The position numbers and the translations under genes are program-made. A stretch of 15,746 bases of DNA. Origin: Opitutaceae bacterium. Lineage in GTDB: Bacteria; Verrucomicrobiota; Verrucomicrobiia; Opitutales; Opitutaceae. The notes beneath the pieces were generated by a model. The model saw nothing but the letters and a program-made list of their open reading frames with translations, was not told the origin of the DNA and did not search any database. Shown here one piece after another: positions 1 to 7,745 of this stretch (the first letter of the stretch is position 1; each line of letters begins with the position of its first letter). The stretch is taken from NCBI GenBank assembly GCA_005787865.1, contig SXZN01000224.1:1-15746 (forward strand). Reading direction: 5' to 3'.

Positions 1-24
1 GTTACTTGGTGTGAACTAGGGTGC

Positions 25-261
25 GTGGCTCCCGTTCCTGATTTCACCTTTGATTTGCTTGCCTACGGAGTGCTGGTGCTCGGTGGATTTGGCTTATTCT
101 GGCTTTATTACGATCGACGCGACCGGCAGTTTTACGACTCCAAGCGTCGAAAGATTACGTTCCATTGCATCCGCTGTGATCATCTTTACACGGAAAAGAC
201 GGGGACTGACTTGGCCCAATGCCCACGCTGCAACCATCGTAATACTCGCTTGAAATTCTAA
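25..261 (+). CDS. Small membrane-anchored zinc-ribbon protein (hypothetical)
   Basis: A 78-residue protein with one hydrophobic segment (about residues 8-27, LLAYGVLVLGGFGLFWLYY region), then a basic stretch rich in Arg and Lys, then a C-terminal Cys4 ribbon made of CIRC (about 48-51) and CPRC (about 66-69). The layout suggests a single-pass inner-membrane protein with its zinc ribbon in the cytoplasm, by the positive-inside rule. I do not recognise a named family and no function can be stated. The start chosen is GTG at 25. No in-frame stop lies between position 1 and 25, so the true start could lie upstream of the window. The gene is followed at once by an intrinsic terminator that separates it from guaA, so it is probably the last gene of an upstream transcript. 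Confidence 0.65.
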   Translation: MAPVPDFTFDLLAYGVLVLGGFGLFWLYYDRRDRQFYDSKRRKITFHCIRCDHLYTEKTGTDLAQCPRCNHRNTRLKF

Positions 262-266
262 GGGGC

Positions 267-298
267 CGCGGCGGGGTTAGCAGCCGTCGCGACTTTTT
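267..298 (+). terminator. Intrinsic terminator after the zinc-ribbon gene
   Basis: CGCGGCGG at 267-274 pairs with CCGTCGCG at 284-291 over 8 bp with a single G-U pair. The loop is 9 nt. A TTTTT run at 294-298 follows two bases after the stem. It begins 6 bp after the stop codon at 261, as expected for a Rho-independent terminator. Confidence 0.75.
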
Positions 299-327
299 GA
301 TTTCACTTTAATAAAAACTATTTTAAT
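297..327 (+). promoter_or_regulatory. Candidate guaA promoter with almost no leader
   Basis: TTGATT at 297-302 can serve as a -35, with either TATTTT at 319-324 (spacer 16) or TTTAAT at 322-327 (spacer 19) as the -10. TTTAAT ends 7 nt before the guaA ATG, so transcription would begin about 1 nt before the start codon. The match is partial and the region is AT-rich, so this is only a candidate. Confidence 0.35.
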
Positions 328-334
328 TTCTCCT

Positions 335-1873
335 ATGGTGCAGACAATTGCTGTTCTCGATTTTGGATCTCAACTCACGCAGGTAATTGCCCGCCGAATT
401 CGTGAGTGTCAGATTTATTCCAAGATTTATCATTTCAGCACCTCCGCAGAAAAATTGCGTGAAGACGGCGTGGTGGGAGTGATCCTCTCCGGTGGTCCGC
501 AGAGTGTTTACGCAAAGACGGCGCCGCATCCGGACGCCGATATTTTTAAACTTGGCGTGCCGGTGCTGGGGATTTGCTATGGCGTGCAGCTCATGGGCTA
601 TTTTCTCGGGGGTAAGGTCGCGCTCAGTAAGGCCCGTGAATATGGGCTTGGTCAGTTAACGATCAAGCGGCCTGGAAAACTTTTCGTTGGTTTGCCGCGG
701 CAACTGCGGATCTGGAATTCGCACGGAGACAAACTCACTAAATTGCCGCCGGGTTTTGTGGCAACCGCAGTGTCGGAAAATTCGCCCTTTGCTGGTATTG
801 AAGACCGTCGTCGGGGGTTTTATGGGATCCAATTCCATCCAGAGGTTTTTCATACGGAGCGCGGGGTAGATATAATCCGCAATTTCCTGGTCGGTATTTG
901 TCGCGCAAAGCAGGACTGGACGACCAAGGATTTCATTGTTCAAGCGGTTGCCGATATTAAGGGAAAGGTGGGTAAATCTCGGGTCCTGCTCGGTTTGTCG
1001 GGTGGAGTTGATTCCTCTGTAGCGGCAGCCTTATTGCACAAGGCTATCGGTCGCCAATTGACCTGTGTGTTTGTGGACAACGGGCTATTGCGTAAAGATG
1101 AGCGGGCCTATGTGGAGGCGCTTTATAAGAGAAATTTTAAAATCGATTTACGCGTAGTGGATGCTTCCGCTCTTTTTATTAAGCGGCTCAAGGGGATCGT
1201 TGACCCTGAGGCGAAGCGCAAAATTATTGGACGTACCTTCGTTGAAGTTTTCGAAAAGTCGCTGAAGTCCATTGGAGGCGCGGAATTCTTAGGGCAGGGG
1301 ACTCTGTACCCAGATGTCATTGAAAGTGTTTCCATCGCTGGCAATCCCGCGTCGTTGATCAAAACTCACCATAATGTTGGGGGATTGCCGGACCGTATGA
1401 AGTTGCAACTGATCGAGCCGCTGCGGGCTTTGTTCAAGGATGAGGTTCGTCAAGTGGGGGCGGCGCTCGGTCTACCGAAGGAAGTTGTCTGGCGTCAGCC
1501 TTTCCCAGGTCCTGGCCTAGGCGTACGCGTAATGGGTGATATCACTGCCGAGAAATTAGCGATCCTCCGCAACGCTGATGCCGTCTTACAGGACGAGATG
1601 ATGCGCTCAGGTTATTACTGGAAGGTCTGGCAGTCCTTTGCCGTTTTCCTGCCGGTGAAAACAGTTGGAGTTTTCGGTGACGAGCGCACGTACGATTACG
1701 TGATAGCCTTACGCATTGTGGAAAGTATTGATGCCATGACTGCCGACTGGGCGAAGCTGCCGCATGAGTTGCTGCAAAAAATATCTAGCCGGATCACTAA
1801 TGAGGTGCGCGGAGTTAGTCGGGTGGTGCTCGATATCAGTTCCAAACCACCGGCGACCATTGAGTGGGAGTAA
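335..1873 (+). CDS. guaA: GMP synthase (glutamine-hydrolysing)
   Basis: Converts XMP to GMP using ATP and glutamine, the last step of guanine nucleotide synthesis, in the cytosol. The N-terminal class I glutamine amidotransferase domain (about residues 1-190) carries the nucleophile Cys81 in GICYG and the His168/Glu170 pair in FHPEV. The ATP-pyrophosphatase domain follows, with the P-loop SGGVDSS at 222-228. The C-terminal dimerisation domain includes QPFPGPGLGVRV and ends in the typical IEWE. At 512 residues it is close to the usual bacterial length, and all signature residues are present. The start ATG at 335 puts MVQTIAVLDFGSQ at the N-terminus, as in the family. There is no Shine-Dalgarno; the bases just before the ATG are pyrimidine-rich (TTTCTCCT). 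It stands behind a terminator and probably has its own promoter. Confidence 0.97.
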   Translation: MVQTIAVLDFGSQLTQVIARRIRECQIYSKIYHFSTSAEKLREDGVVGVILSGGPQSVYAKTAPHPDADIFKLGVPVLGICYGVQLMGYFLGGKVALSKAREYGLGQLTIKRPGKLFVGLPRQLRIWNSHGDKLTKLPPGFVATAVSENSPFAGIEDRRRGFYGIQFHPEVFHTERGVDIIRNFLVGICRAKQDWTTKDFIVQAVADIKGKVGKSRVLLGLSGGVDSSVAAALLHKAIGRQLTCVFVDNGLLRKDERAYVEALYKRNFKIDLRVVDASALFIKRLKGIVDPEAKRKIIGRTFVEVFEKSLKSIGGAEFLGQGTLYPDVIESVSIAGNPASLIKTHHNVGGLPDRMKLQLIEPLRALFKDEVRQVGAALGLPKEVVWRQPFPGPGLGVRVMGDITAEKLAILRNADAVLQDEMMRSGYYWKVWQSFAVFLPVKTVGVFGDERTYDYVIALRIVESIDAMTADWAKLPHELLQKISSRITNEVRGVSRVVLDISSKPPATIEWE

Positions 1874-1929
1874 AGTGCCTGATGCAAAACTGGTGCCACA
1901 GACTAATTTAGCGGTCGCCTCCTGATTTA

Positions 1930-2658
1930 ATGAACTGGCGGGTCCTTAAGCTTATACTGAGCGCAGTTGGTTTGCTGCCCGTGGTATTATGGGCCGAAAG
2001 TGCTGAGCAAATTATCGCGAAAGCCCGAGCTTATCTTGGGAGTGAAAGTGCGCTCCAGGCTATCCATACCATTCATTTCACGGGCGCTTTAGAAGTCGAT
2101 GCGCATACCCGTTGGCCGGCTGACATAATTTTTCGGAAAGATTATCAGCAGCGAATCACGGTTAATTTTGAGAAATATATCGAGACGACGGCGCTTGATC
2201 ATTATGATGCATGGCAGATGCGGGTTAATCCAGCTGAGCCGACGCGCTGGCAACTCGCCTTACTGGATGGGACGCAAGTAAAGCGTTTGCGCGCGAATAC
2301 GCTAGAAAACCTGAGCTTTTTTTCAGGCCTGGAACGGCAGGGTGTCCTGATCCGAGTGAGCGGCGAGGCGGACGTCGATGGGCTAGCCTGCGTCAGGTTA
2401 TTGTTCACTCACTCGAATAATATTAGCTTTCAGCGTTATTTTGATCAAAGGACAGGCCGTCTGGTAAAGACTGAGACGGAAAGCGGGGGAGAAATTCGCG
2501 AAGTAGGCGAAATCATCGTGCAAGGAGTTCGTTTTCCCGGGAAAGTTATAAACAAGGCGGCTAATGGTCAGACCACCAGCATCATTTTTGATCGAATAAT
2601 TCTGAATGAGCCAATTCCAGCTAGTGAGTTTGCCGTGCCGGCTGTGCCCACGCCTTAG
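1930..2658 (+). CDS. Exported LolA/outer-membrane-lipoprotein-sorting-like protein
   Basis: A 242-residue protein with a clear signal peptide (MNWRVLKLILSAVGLLPVVLWA, likely cut near residue 22 before ESAEQ), so it should be periplasmic. The mature part has alternating beta-rich segments. The C-terminal pattern YFDQRTGRLVKTE, then VQGVRFPGKV, then IIFDRIILNEPIPASEF resembles proteins with the LolA/LppX fold that bind lipids or lipoprotein acyl chains. This is fold-level recognition only. It lacks a lipobox cysteine, so it is not itself an obvious lipoprotein. It lies 56 bp after guaA on the same strand and may be read through from it. The local start is ATG at 1930 with no Shine-Dalgarno. Confidence 0.6.
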   Translation: MNWRVLKLILSAVGLLPVVLWAESAEQIIAKARAYLGSESALQAIHTIHFTGALEVDAHTRWPADIIFRKDYQQRITVNFEKYIETTALDHYDAWQMRVNPAEPTRWQLALLDGTQVKRLRANTLENLSFFSGLERQGVLIRVSGEADVDGLACVRLLFTHSNNISFQRYFDQRTGRLVKTETESGGEIREVGEIIVQGVRFPGKVINKAANGQTTSIIFDRIILNEPIPASEFAVPAVPTP

Positions 2659-2679
2659 TATGGAGTCGGCGTGAGCGGA

Positions 2680-2706
2680 CCTTGGGTGATACTATTTCTA
2701 CCAAGG
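2680..2706 (+). repeat. Short inverted repeat after the LolA-like gene
   Basis: CCTTGG at 2680-2685 and CCAAGG at 2701-2706 are perfect inverted copies separated by 15 nt, about 20 bp after the stop codon. No T-run follows, so it is a weak hairpin or possible factor site rather than a standard terminator. Confidence 0.3.
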
Positions 2707-2801
2707 CCTAGGTGAAAATCTACTGCCTGTGAAACTGAGGTGGGGGGCGTGCGGCTTTGCTTTGCAACAGGACAAATTTCTGCTCTTTTATCTCTTTACC
2801 C

Positions 2802-4097
2802 ATGTCAAAGACCGCCCTGCTCAAGATTGATGATAAAGAGATCTCCTGCCCTGTGATGATGGGGACAGAAGGGGAATTGGCCATCGATGCGCGTAATCTG
2901 CGCAAAGATAGTGGCTATATATTTTACGATCAGGGTTACGGTAACACTGGTTCCTGTGAGAGTGCGATTACCTTCCTCGATGGCGATAATGGCATTTTGC
3001 GTCATCGTGGTTACCCGATCGATCAACTCGCTGGTCGCAGCGAGTATGTCGAAACTGCTTACCTGATGATTTACGGTGAGTTGCCGACTCAGCCGCAGCG
3101 TACCGCCTTTGGTCAATTGTTGCGGGAGAATGCGGCAATCGAGACGCAGATGCAGAAAATTTTTGAAGGGTTCCCCAAGGATGCACCGCCGATGGCGATG
3201 TTATCTTCGATTGTGGGTTCACTGGCGGCGCATTACCCACAATTGGCCACCAATAATTTCGAGAAAGATCTGCAGCAATTTGACCTCGCGGCGGCGATGG
3301 CCATTTCTAAAATTCGTACAATCGGGGCGATGATTTATCGTCACTCGCGGGGCTTGCCCTTTTTGCACCCCAAGGATTTGCCGTTTTGTGATAATTTTTT
3401 GCACCTCATGTTTTCTGAGCCCTATCAAGATTACGTCTTGGTTCCAGAAGTCACTAAGGCGCTGAATCTCATTTTGCTCATGCATGCTGATCATGAGCAG
3501 AATTGCAGTACCTCGACAGTGCGGATGGTAGGCTCGAGCGGGGCTAATTTATTTACTGCGCTCTCGGCGGGGATCAATGCGCTATCGGGTCCCCTGCATG
3601 GTGGCGCTAACACGGCGGTCATGCAAATGCTGCAGTCGATTCATGATGAGCATGATGATGGCACAAGATTTATTTCTGCGGCCAAAGGTGGCAGTAAGAG
3701 CAACCGGCTTATGGGATTTGGGCACGCGGTTTACCGCAATTTTGACCCACGAGCGCAAATTATTGGCGAGGCTTGTAGTGGGGTGCTCGCCAAGTTGGGC
3801 AAATCTGACCCTCTGCTGGAGATTGCCAAAAATCTCGAGCAAGCGGCGCTGAAGGATGATTACTTCATTTCGCGGAAGCTCTATCCGAATGTCGATTTTT
3901 ACAGCGGAATTATTATGCGAGCGCTGGGTGTCCCGACTAACATGTTCACGGTCTTATTTGCCATGGGGCGGGCGCCAGGTTGGATCGCTAATTGGCGTGA
4001 GGTTGCCTCGAATCCGAAGGGGCGTATCTACCGTCCTCGGCAAATCTATGTTGGTCCAGTGAAGCGCGATTACGTGCCGATTCAGCAGCGTGGCTGA
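2802..4097 (+). CDS. gltA: Citrate synthase (type II, hexameric class)
   Basis: Condenses acetyl-CoA and oxaloacetate to citrate, the first step of the TCA cycle. The 431-residue length and N-terminal beta domain (with GYGNTGSCESAITFLDGD) fit the bacterial type II enzyme. The three catalytic residues are visible: His266 in GPLHGGAN, His308 in GFGHAVYR and Asp365 in NVDFYSGI. The start chosen is ATG at 2802 (MSKTALLKIDD). An in-frame ATG at 2757 would add 15 residues (MLCNRTNFC...) unlike any citrate synthase N-terminus. No Shine-Dalgarno is present and the bases before the ATG are pyrimidine-rich (TCTCTTTACCC). The gene ends 20 bp from the convergent VC0807-like gene. Confidence 0.95.
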   Translation: MSKTALLKIDDKEISCPVMMGTEGELAIDARNLRKDSGYIFYDQGYGNTGSCESAITFLDGDNGILRHRGYPIDQLAGRSEYVETAYLMIYGELPTQPQRTAFGQLLRENAAIETQMQKIFEGFPKDAPPMAMLSSIVGSLAAHYPQLATNNFEKDLQQFDLAAAMAISKIRTIGAMIYRHSRGLPFLHPKDLPFCDNFLHLMFSEPYQDYVLVPEVTKALNLILLMHADHEQNCSTSTVRMVGSSGANLFTALSAGINALSGPLHGGANTAVMQMLQSIHDEHDDGTRFISAAKGGSKSNRLMGFGHAVYRNFDPRAQIIGEACSGVLAKLGKSDPLLEIAKNLEQAALKDDYFISRKLYPNVDFYSGIIMRALGVPTNMFTVLFAMGRAPGWIANWREVASNPKGRIYRPRQIYVGPVKRDYVPIQQRG

Positions 4098-4117
4098 GGC
4101 GGAGGGCGCGGCGAAAG

Positions 4118-4867
4118 TTAAGCGGCGGTATCGCCTTTGGGCGGCTGAATATTCTTGGGCGGTGGTGATTTAAGGATTTGGTCAAGGGTGAGGCCGGTGG
4201 CGACTTGGAGTCCCTTGAGTAGACGCCAGAGCGCATACATCATCATGGCCATACTGGGAATAGAGATCCCGAGGAGACTGACCCAATGCATGCGGGCTAA
4301 TTCCTGATTAAACATTTCAGTGCCCGGTGCGCTCCGGATAATTAAGCGAGCGCAGCCGTAGTTCAGCACGGCGCTGAGTAAAAACGATGCCGCGAGCAGG
4401 TAGCTGGCCGCTCGCATTAAGCGCTGGAACTCGGGCTGCATGCCGCGTTCGTTCAGCGCGATCTCGACGCGCTCAACATCGATTACTTGGGGGTTGTAGA
4501 GCATTTCGTGGACGAGGGGCTGCTTCGCTTTCATGGAGGCTAGTACCGCGATCCCGATGAGGGCGGGCAGTGCACCATCTTTAACGGCAAACCAAAAACC
4601 ATCGAGATTCATCAACCCGAATCCACCGGAAATTAGTACGCTGCTGAAGCCGATGATAGATATAAAATTCATCCGCCGCCGGCGAAGAAAATCATGGACG
4701 CCGTAGGCGAGAGGGAAGATGAGGGCGACGAGTAAGCCTGCTTTTGGTCCAAGCAATTGATCGCCGCTGCACCAGGACATAATCGCGGTGGGCAGGCCAA
4801 GATTGCAGATGAGATTCAGTAAGAGATTCTCGGCTTTGGGCTTAGCGGTAGTCACAGGCATGGGCAT
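4118..4867 (-). CDS. VC0807-family-like multi-pass membrane protein
   Basis: A 249-residue integral membrane protein with about six hydrophobic stretches (roughly residues 16-32, 42-58, 68-86, 95-109, 152-170 and 196-215). Conserved-looking motifs are LICNLGLPTAI, PKAGLLVALIFPLAYGV and SSVLISGGFGLM, with a polar loop after the fourth segment. The arrangement resembles the uncharacterised VC0807 family; I am moderately sure of that assignment and no function is known to me. The C-terminus is Pro- and Lys-rich (SPPPKNIQPPKG) and probably cytosolic. It starts with ATGCCCATG, so the start may be at 4867 or two codons later. It is divergent from pdxJ (97 bp apart) and convergent with gltA. Confidence 0.6.
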   Translation of the reverse strand: MPMPVTTAKPKAENLLLNLICNLGLPTAIMSWCSGDQLLGPKAGLLVALIFPLAYGVHDFLRRRRMNFISIIGFSSVLISGGFGLMNLDGFWFAVKDGALPALIGIAVLASMKAKQPLVHEMLYNPQVIDVERVEIALNERGMQPEFQRLMRAASYLLAASFLLSAVLNYGCARLIIRSAPGTEMFNQELARMHWVSLLGISIPSMAMMMYALWRLLKGLQVATGLTLDQILKSPPPKNIQPPKGDTAA

Positions 4868-4950
4868 CAGAGAAGGGGAACGCGGTAAAACGGAAAGGAA
4901 GAAACTGCGCTCAAGGTAAATTTCCTGATTCCCAGCAATCTTAATTTCAG

Positions 4951-4956
4951 TATCAT
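4951..4956 (+). promoter_or_regulatory. Candidate -10 element of pdxJ
   Basis: TATCAT (five of six matches to TATAAT) ends 8 nt before the pdxJ ATG at 4965. A weak -35, TTCCCA at 4929-4934, lies 16 nt upstream. Transcription would begin about 2 nt before the ATG. There is no Shine-Dalgarno, which fits a leaderless mRNA. Confidence 0.4.
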
Positions 4957-4964
4957 TTTTGTAG

Positions 4965-5714
4965 ATGATTCTTCTGGGCGTAAATATTGATCATAGCGCA
5001 ACTTTGCGGCAGGCTCGTTACCGGCAGCTCGGTGAGGCTGTGGGCGGAAATATTGAGCCGGATCCGGTCGCGCTGGCGTTTCGGTGTGAGCAGGCCGGGG
5101 CGGATGGAATTACGATTCATTTGCGCGAAGACCGGCGGCATATTCAAGAAAGCGATGTGCGGCGTTTGGGCGCAGTTAAAGGAACTCGCTTGAATCTGGA
5201 GATGGCTTGTACCCCGAGTATGACCAACTTCGCTTTGCAGTTGAAACCCCACTCGGTGTGTCTCGTGCCAGAAAGTCGCGAGGAAATCACGACTGAAGGG
5301 GGGCTCAATGTGGTAAAAAATTTAGAGCGGGTCGCGCGGGTGACGGACGCCATGAATGCGGCCGGCATTAAGGTGAGTCTCTTTATCGATCCTGATCTTG
5401 AGCAAATAGAGCTCGCGGCGAAGCTGAAGGCCACCTGGGTTGAGTTGCATACGGGGGCCTACGCCAACGCCTATTATAGTCCTGGGCGAGCGGCAGAGTT
5501 TGGACGTTTAATCGCGGGTGCTCAGCAGGCGCACGCGGCTGGGCTCATCGTTAATGCGGGTCACGGGATCAACTATATAAATATCACGGAAGTTCGGACC
5601 CTCCCGCATCTATGCGAATTAAATATTGGGCACAGCATAATTAGCCGCGCTTTATTTAGTGGGATTGATGAGGCGGTGCGCACGATGAAAGCGCTGATGA
5701 ATCCGCGTCAGTAG
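4965..5714 (+). CDS. pdxJ: Pyridoxine 5'-phosphate synthase
   Basis: Condenses 3-amino-2-oxopropyl phosphate with 1-deoxyxylulose 5-phosphate to form pyridoxine 5'-phosphate in the DXP-dependent vitamin B6 pathway. It is a cytosolic TIM-barrel enzyme. Length (249 residues) is normal. The N-terminal GVNIDHSATLRQAR, the catalytic His52 in IHLREDRRHI, Glu79 in LNLEM, His200 in NAGHGINY and the C-terminal ELNIGHSIISRA are all present. The start ATG at 4965 directly precedes the family N-terminus. acpS follows 92 bp later; pdxJ-acpS is a pairing also found in enterobacteria, which supports both names. Confidence 0.96.
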   Translation: MILLGVNIDHSATLRQARYRQLGEAVGGNIEPDPVALAFRCEQAGADGITIHLREDRRHIQESDVRRLGAVKGTRLNLEMACTPSMTNFALQLKPHSVCLVPESREEITTEGGLNVVKNLERVARVTDAMNAAGIKVSLFIDPDLEQIELAAKLKATWVELHTGAYANAYYSPGRAAEFGRLIAGAQQAHAAGLIVNAGHGINYINITEVRTLPHLCELNIGHSIISRALFSGIDEAVRTMKALMNPRQ

Positions 5715-5806
5715 TCCTTCGCCAGAAGCAAACTTTGTTGCCTAAACTTTCTATTTTTAGCGGTTAATTTATCCGCCAGCCACTTCTCTCCGACGGCGAC
5801 TGCACC

Positions 5807-6217
5807 ATGAATATTACCCTTCCTCCCGGCGGTACCTTGATTGGCCTTGGCTGTGACCTTATTGAGGTTGACCGCATTCAGGCCATCTTAGCGAAGCACG
5901 GGGAGCGTTTCCTTAAGCGAATTTTTACCGAAGAAGAGCAAGCGTACTGCAACACGCTCAAATATTCGCACAAACACTATGCCGCGCGCTGGGCGGCGAA
6001 GGAGGCGGTTTCGAAATGTTTCACTACCGGCATAGGTGAGCACCTCGATTGGACTTCTATTTCAGTTTATCATGGAGCGCGAAAGGAGCCGTTGGTGCGG
6101 CTAGATGCAAAAGCGACGGCGCTTCTCCAGGCGGTCGGCGCGACGCATGTGTGGCTAACTCTATCCCATACGGAGAGCCATGCGATGGCCGTCGCTGCTT
6201 TGGTGCGTAACCGTTGA
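5807..6217 (+). CDS. acpS: Holo-[acyl-carrier-protein] synthase
   Basis: Transfers 4'-phosphopantetheine from CoA to a serine of acyl carrier protein, making it active for fatty acid synthesis. The 136-residue protein has the magnesium-binding motif GLGCDLIEVDRI (Asp17), the FTEEEQAYC segment, and RWAAKEAVSK with Glu66. It ends with the usual LSHTESHAMAVAAL block. It has about 9 extra residues (MNITLPPGG) before the core; ATG at 5807 is the only good start in reach. It lies between pdxJ and the nnr remnant on the same strand with gaps of 92 and 106 bp, so it may share a transcript. Confidence 0.95.
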   Translation: MNITLPPGGTLIGLGCDLIEVDRIQAILAKHGERFLKRIFTEEEQAYCNTLKYSHKHYAARWAAKEAVSKCFTTGIGEHLDWTSISVYHGARKEPLVRLDAKATALLQAVGATHVWLTLSHTESHAMAVAALVRNR

Positions 6218-6323
6218 GCACGGCAAGCTAGCCGCAATATTTGGCCGTGAGATTTTAGGGTGTAACTCAAGCCGAGGCGGTTAATTGCTTTTCGCTATGT
6301 GCGGGTATCGGTAGGATCATAGC

Positions 6324-6602
6324 ATGGTTCAGCCGGCAGCAGTTCCTGTTTTGCGTAGCGCGCAGGCTCGGCGGTGGGAGGCGCGGTTGCTCAAAAATTA
6401 CGAGCAAGAGTGGGCGGCCATGCAGGCGGCGGGCCTGGGTCTGGCGCGGGCGCAGGAACCTGCTGGCCTATTGCAGGCGTGTCGGGGGGGCTGGCATGGT
6501 CGGGCCGCTGATTTACTAGCTCGCCCTCACGGGCAAGTAGCCATAGAAACTACCCAACCTTTAGAGCAGCTTGGGCCAGCGCTCACTCAACTGCATGATT
6601 GA
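6324..6602 (+). pseudogene. nnr: Internally deleted remnant of bifunctional NAD(P)HX epimerase/dehydratase
   Basis: A 92-codon open frame. The first 40 or so residues (VPVLRSAQARRWEARLL, then EWAAMQAAG) look like the N-terminus of the NAD(P)H-hydrate epimerase domain. The last 45 or so (ACRGGWHGRAADLLA, then GQVAIETTQPLEQLGPAL) look like the extreme C-terminus of the ADP-dependent dehydratase domain, which typically has an AHG.AAD pattern followed by TDL..LP. Full bifunctional proteins are about 500 residues, so some 400 are missing in between, including the Rossmann-type epimerase core and the dehydratase ATP/ADP site. The frame stays open across the junction (near residues 42-48). Position supports the identity, since nnr often follows acpS. 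It overlaps the dprA start by 8 bp. The remnant cannot be expected to have either activity. A collapsed or misassembled region is the main alternative. Confidence 0.6.
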
Positions 6603-7722
6603 TTTATTAACAGAGCGGCAGGCGTTCATGGTTTTGAATGACCTGCCAAATATTGGACCGATCACTTTAAATCGCCTACTCGAGGAATTCGGCGGTGATC
6701 CGCGCGCAATCCTCGACACAAATAAACGCCGGCTCGAATCGGTGCGCGGCGTGGGCCCGGAGACGAGTGCGGCTTTGCTCAGCTGGCGCACGCATTTTGA
6801 TCTACCGCGGGAAGAGGCCTGGCTAGTTAAGGCGGAGGCATCTTTTATCACTCCGCGCGATGCAGGTTATCCGCGCTTATTGCGGGAGATTAATGATCCG
6901 CCGATCGGGCTTTATCGCAAAGGGAGTTATTTATTCGAGCAGCCCTGTATTGCGGTGGTCGGTAGTCGGCGCACAACGCTCTATGGGCAGGCCATCGCGA
7001 AGAAATTGGGGGCCCAGCTCGCGCAGCTCGGATTCTGTGTCGTCAGTGGATTAGCTCGCGGCATTGACACGGCGGCGCATGAAGGCGCGCTTTCCGTGGG
7101 GGGAAAGACCGCGGCGGTGCTAGGTTGCGGGATCGATATTGTTTATCCACCGGAGAATCTTGATCTCTATCGGCGGATTGCGGCGACCGGCGCGGTCTTA
7201 TCGGAGTTTCCGTTTGGACGAAAAGCAGATCGGCAATCATTTCCCATGCGCAATCGCGTGGTCTCGGGAATGAGCGAAGGTGTCGTGGTCGTAGAAAGCG
7301 ATGTGCAGGGTGGGGCGATGATCACGGCGCGCTTTGCGGGGGAGCAGGGCCGGTTAATTTTTGCCGTTCCAGGGCGCATTGACCAAGCGACGAGTTACGG
7401 GTGTCACCAGCTGATTCGCGATGGGGCAACCCTGCTCACCAGCGTGGATGATATCGTCTCGGAACTGAGTTACCTCAATGGGCTGCATCCCAAAATAGCT
7501 ACGCTGACCGATGAGCCGAGTTTGCTGGAGCAGCTCCTGCCGCAACTGGATGCGTCTGAGCAAAAGGTGATGGAATCTTTTAAGGGAGGAGCGTTGCTTG
7601 GGATCGATGCGTTGACTGCCCTCACAAATTTCCCTACTCCCCTTGTGGCGGCAGCTTTAATGAGCTTAGAGCTAAAAAAGCTCGTTTCTAAACGAGCCGA
7701 TGGCACGTTTGAAGCGCGCTAG
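6595..7722 (+). CDS. dprA: DNA-processing protein DprA/Smf
   Basis: Binds incoming single-stranded DNA and loads RecA during natural transformation, in the cytosol. N-terminal helix-hairpin-helix-like region (LNDLPNIGPITLNRLLEEFGG), then a Rossmann-type domain with VGSRRTTLYG, GLARGIDTAAHEGAL, AVLGCGIDIVYPPEN, MRNRVVSGMSEGVVVVES and ITARFAGEQGR. A C-terminal winged-helix-like segment follows (about residues 310-375). The length of 375 residues is usual. ATG at 6595 is chosen over the in-frame ATG at 6571, because MIDLLTERQAFMVLNDLP fits family N-termini and gives a short 8 bp overlap with the upstream frame. The overlap suggests translational coupling with the nnr remnant. No comEA, comEC or pilus gene is in the window. 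Confidence 0.94.
   Translation: MIDLLTERQAFMVLNDLPNIGPITLNRLLEEFGGDPRAILDTNKRRLESVRGVGPETSAALLSWRTHFDLPREEAWLVKAEASFITPRDAGYPRLLREINDPPIGLYRKGSYLFEQPCIAVVGSRRTTLYGQAIAKKLGAQLAQLGFCVVSGLARGIDTAAHEGALSVGGKTAAVLGCGIDIVYPPENLDLYRRIAATGAVLSEFPFGRKADRQSFPMRNRVVSGMSEGVVVVESDVQGGAMITARFAGEQGRLIFAVPGRIDQATSYGCHQLIRDGATLLTSVDDIVSELSYLNGLHPKIATLTDEPSLLEQLLPQLDASEQKVMESFKGGALLGIDALTALTNFPTPLVAAALMSLELKKLVSKRADGTFEAR
7674..7697 (-). terminator. Minus-strand terminator-like hairpin inside the dprA 3' end
   Basis: GCTCGTTT at 7680-7687 and AAACGAGC at 7690-7697 are perfect inverted copies with only 2 nt between them. Read on the minus strand, the stem is followed directly by six T (complement of A at 7674-7679), as in an intrinsic terminator. 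It lies in coding sequence (LKKLVSKRA), and no minus-strand gene enters it. It may be chance or may stop antisense transcription. Confidence 0.35.
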
Positions 7723-7728
7723 TATAAT
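7723..7728 (+). promoter_or_regulatory. Candidate -10 element for the S9 peptidase gene
   Basis: A perfect TATAAT directly follows the dprA stop codon and ends 17 nt before the peptidase ATG at 7746. No good -35 lies 16-18 nt upstream. The spacer to the ATG is very AT-rich and has no Shine-Dalgarno. Confidence 0.4.
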
Positions 7729-7745
7729 TTAAATTAATTTTTTAT

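Noticed and set aside
656..943. Minus-strand open frame opposite guaA
   Set aside because: It lies entirely within guaA, has no recognisable domain and reads like antisense of conserved codons. Similar shadow frames opposite gltA, dprA, the S9 peptidase and tgt were dropped for the same reason.
2757..2801. Upstream ATG extending citrate synthase by 15 residues
   Set aside because: The added residues are Cys- and Phe-rich, do not resemble citrate synthase N-termini, and the internal ATG at 2802 fits family starts.
6221..6234. CGGC/GCCG hairpin just after acpS as a terminator
   Set aside because: The stem is only 4 bp and no T-run follows, so it does not meet the pattern for an intrinsic terminator.
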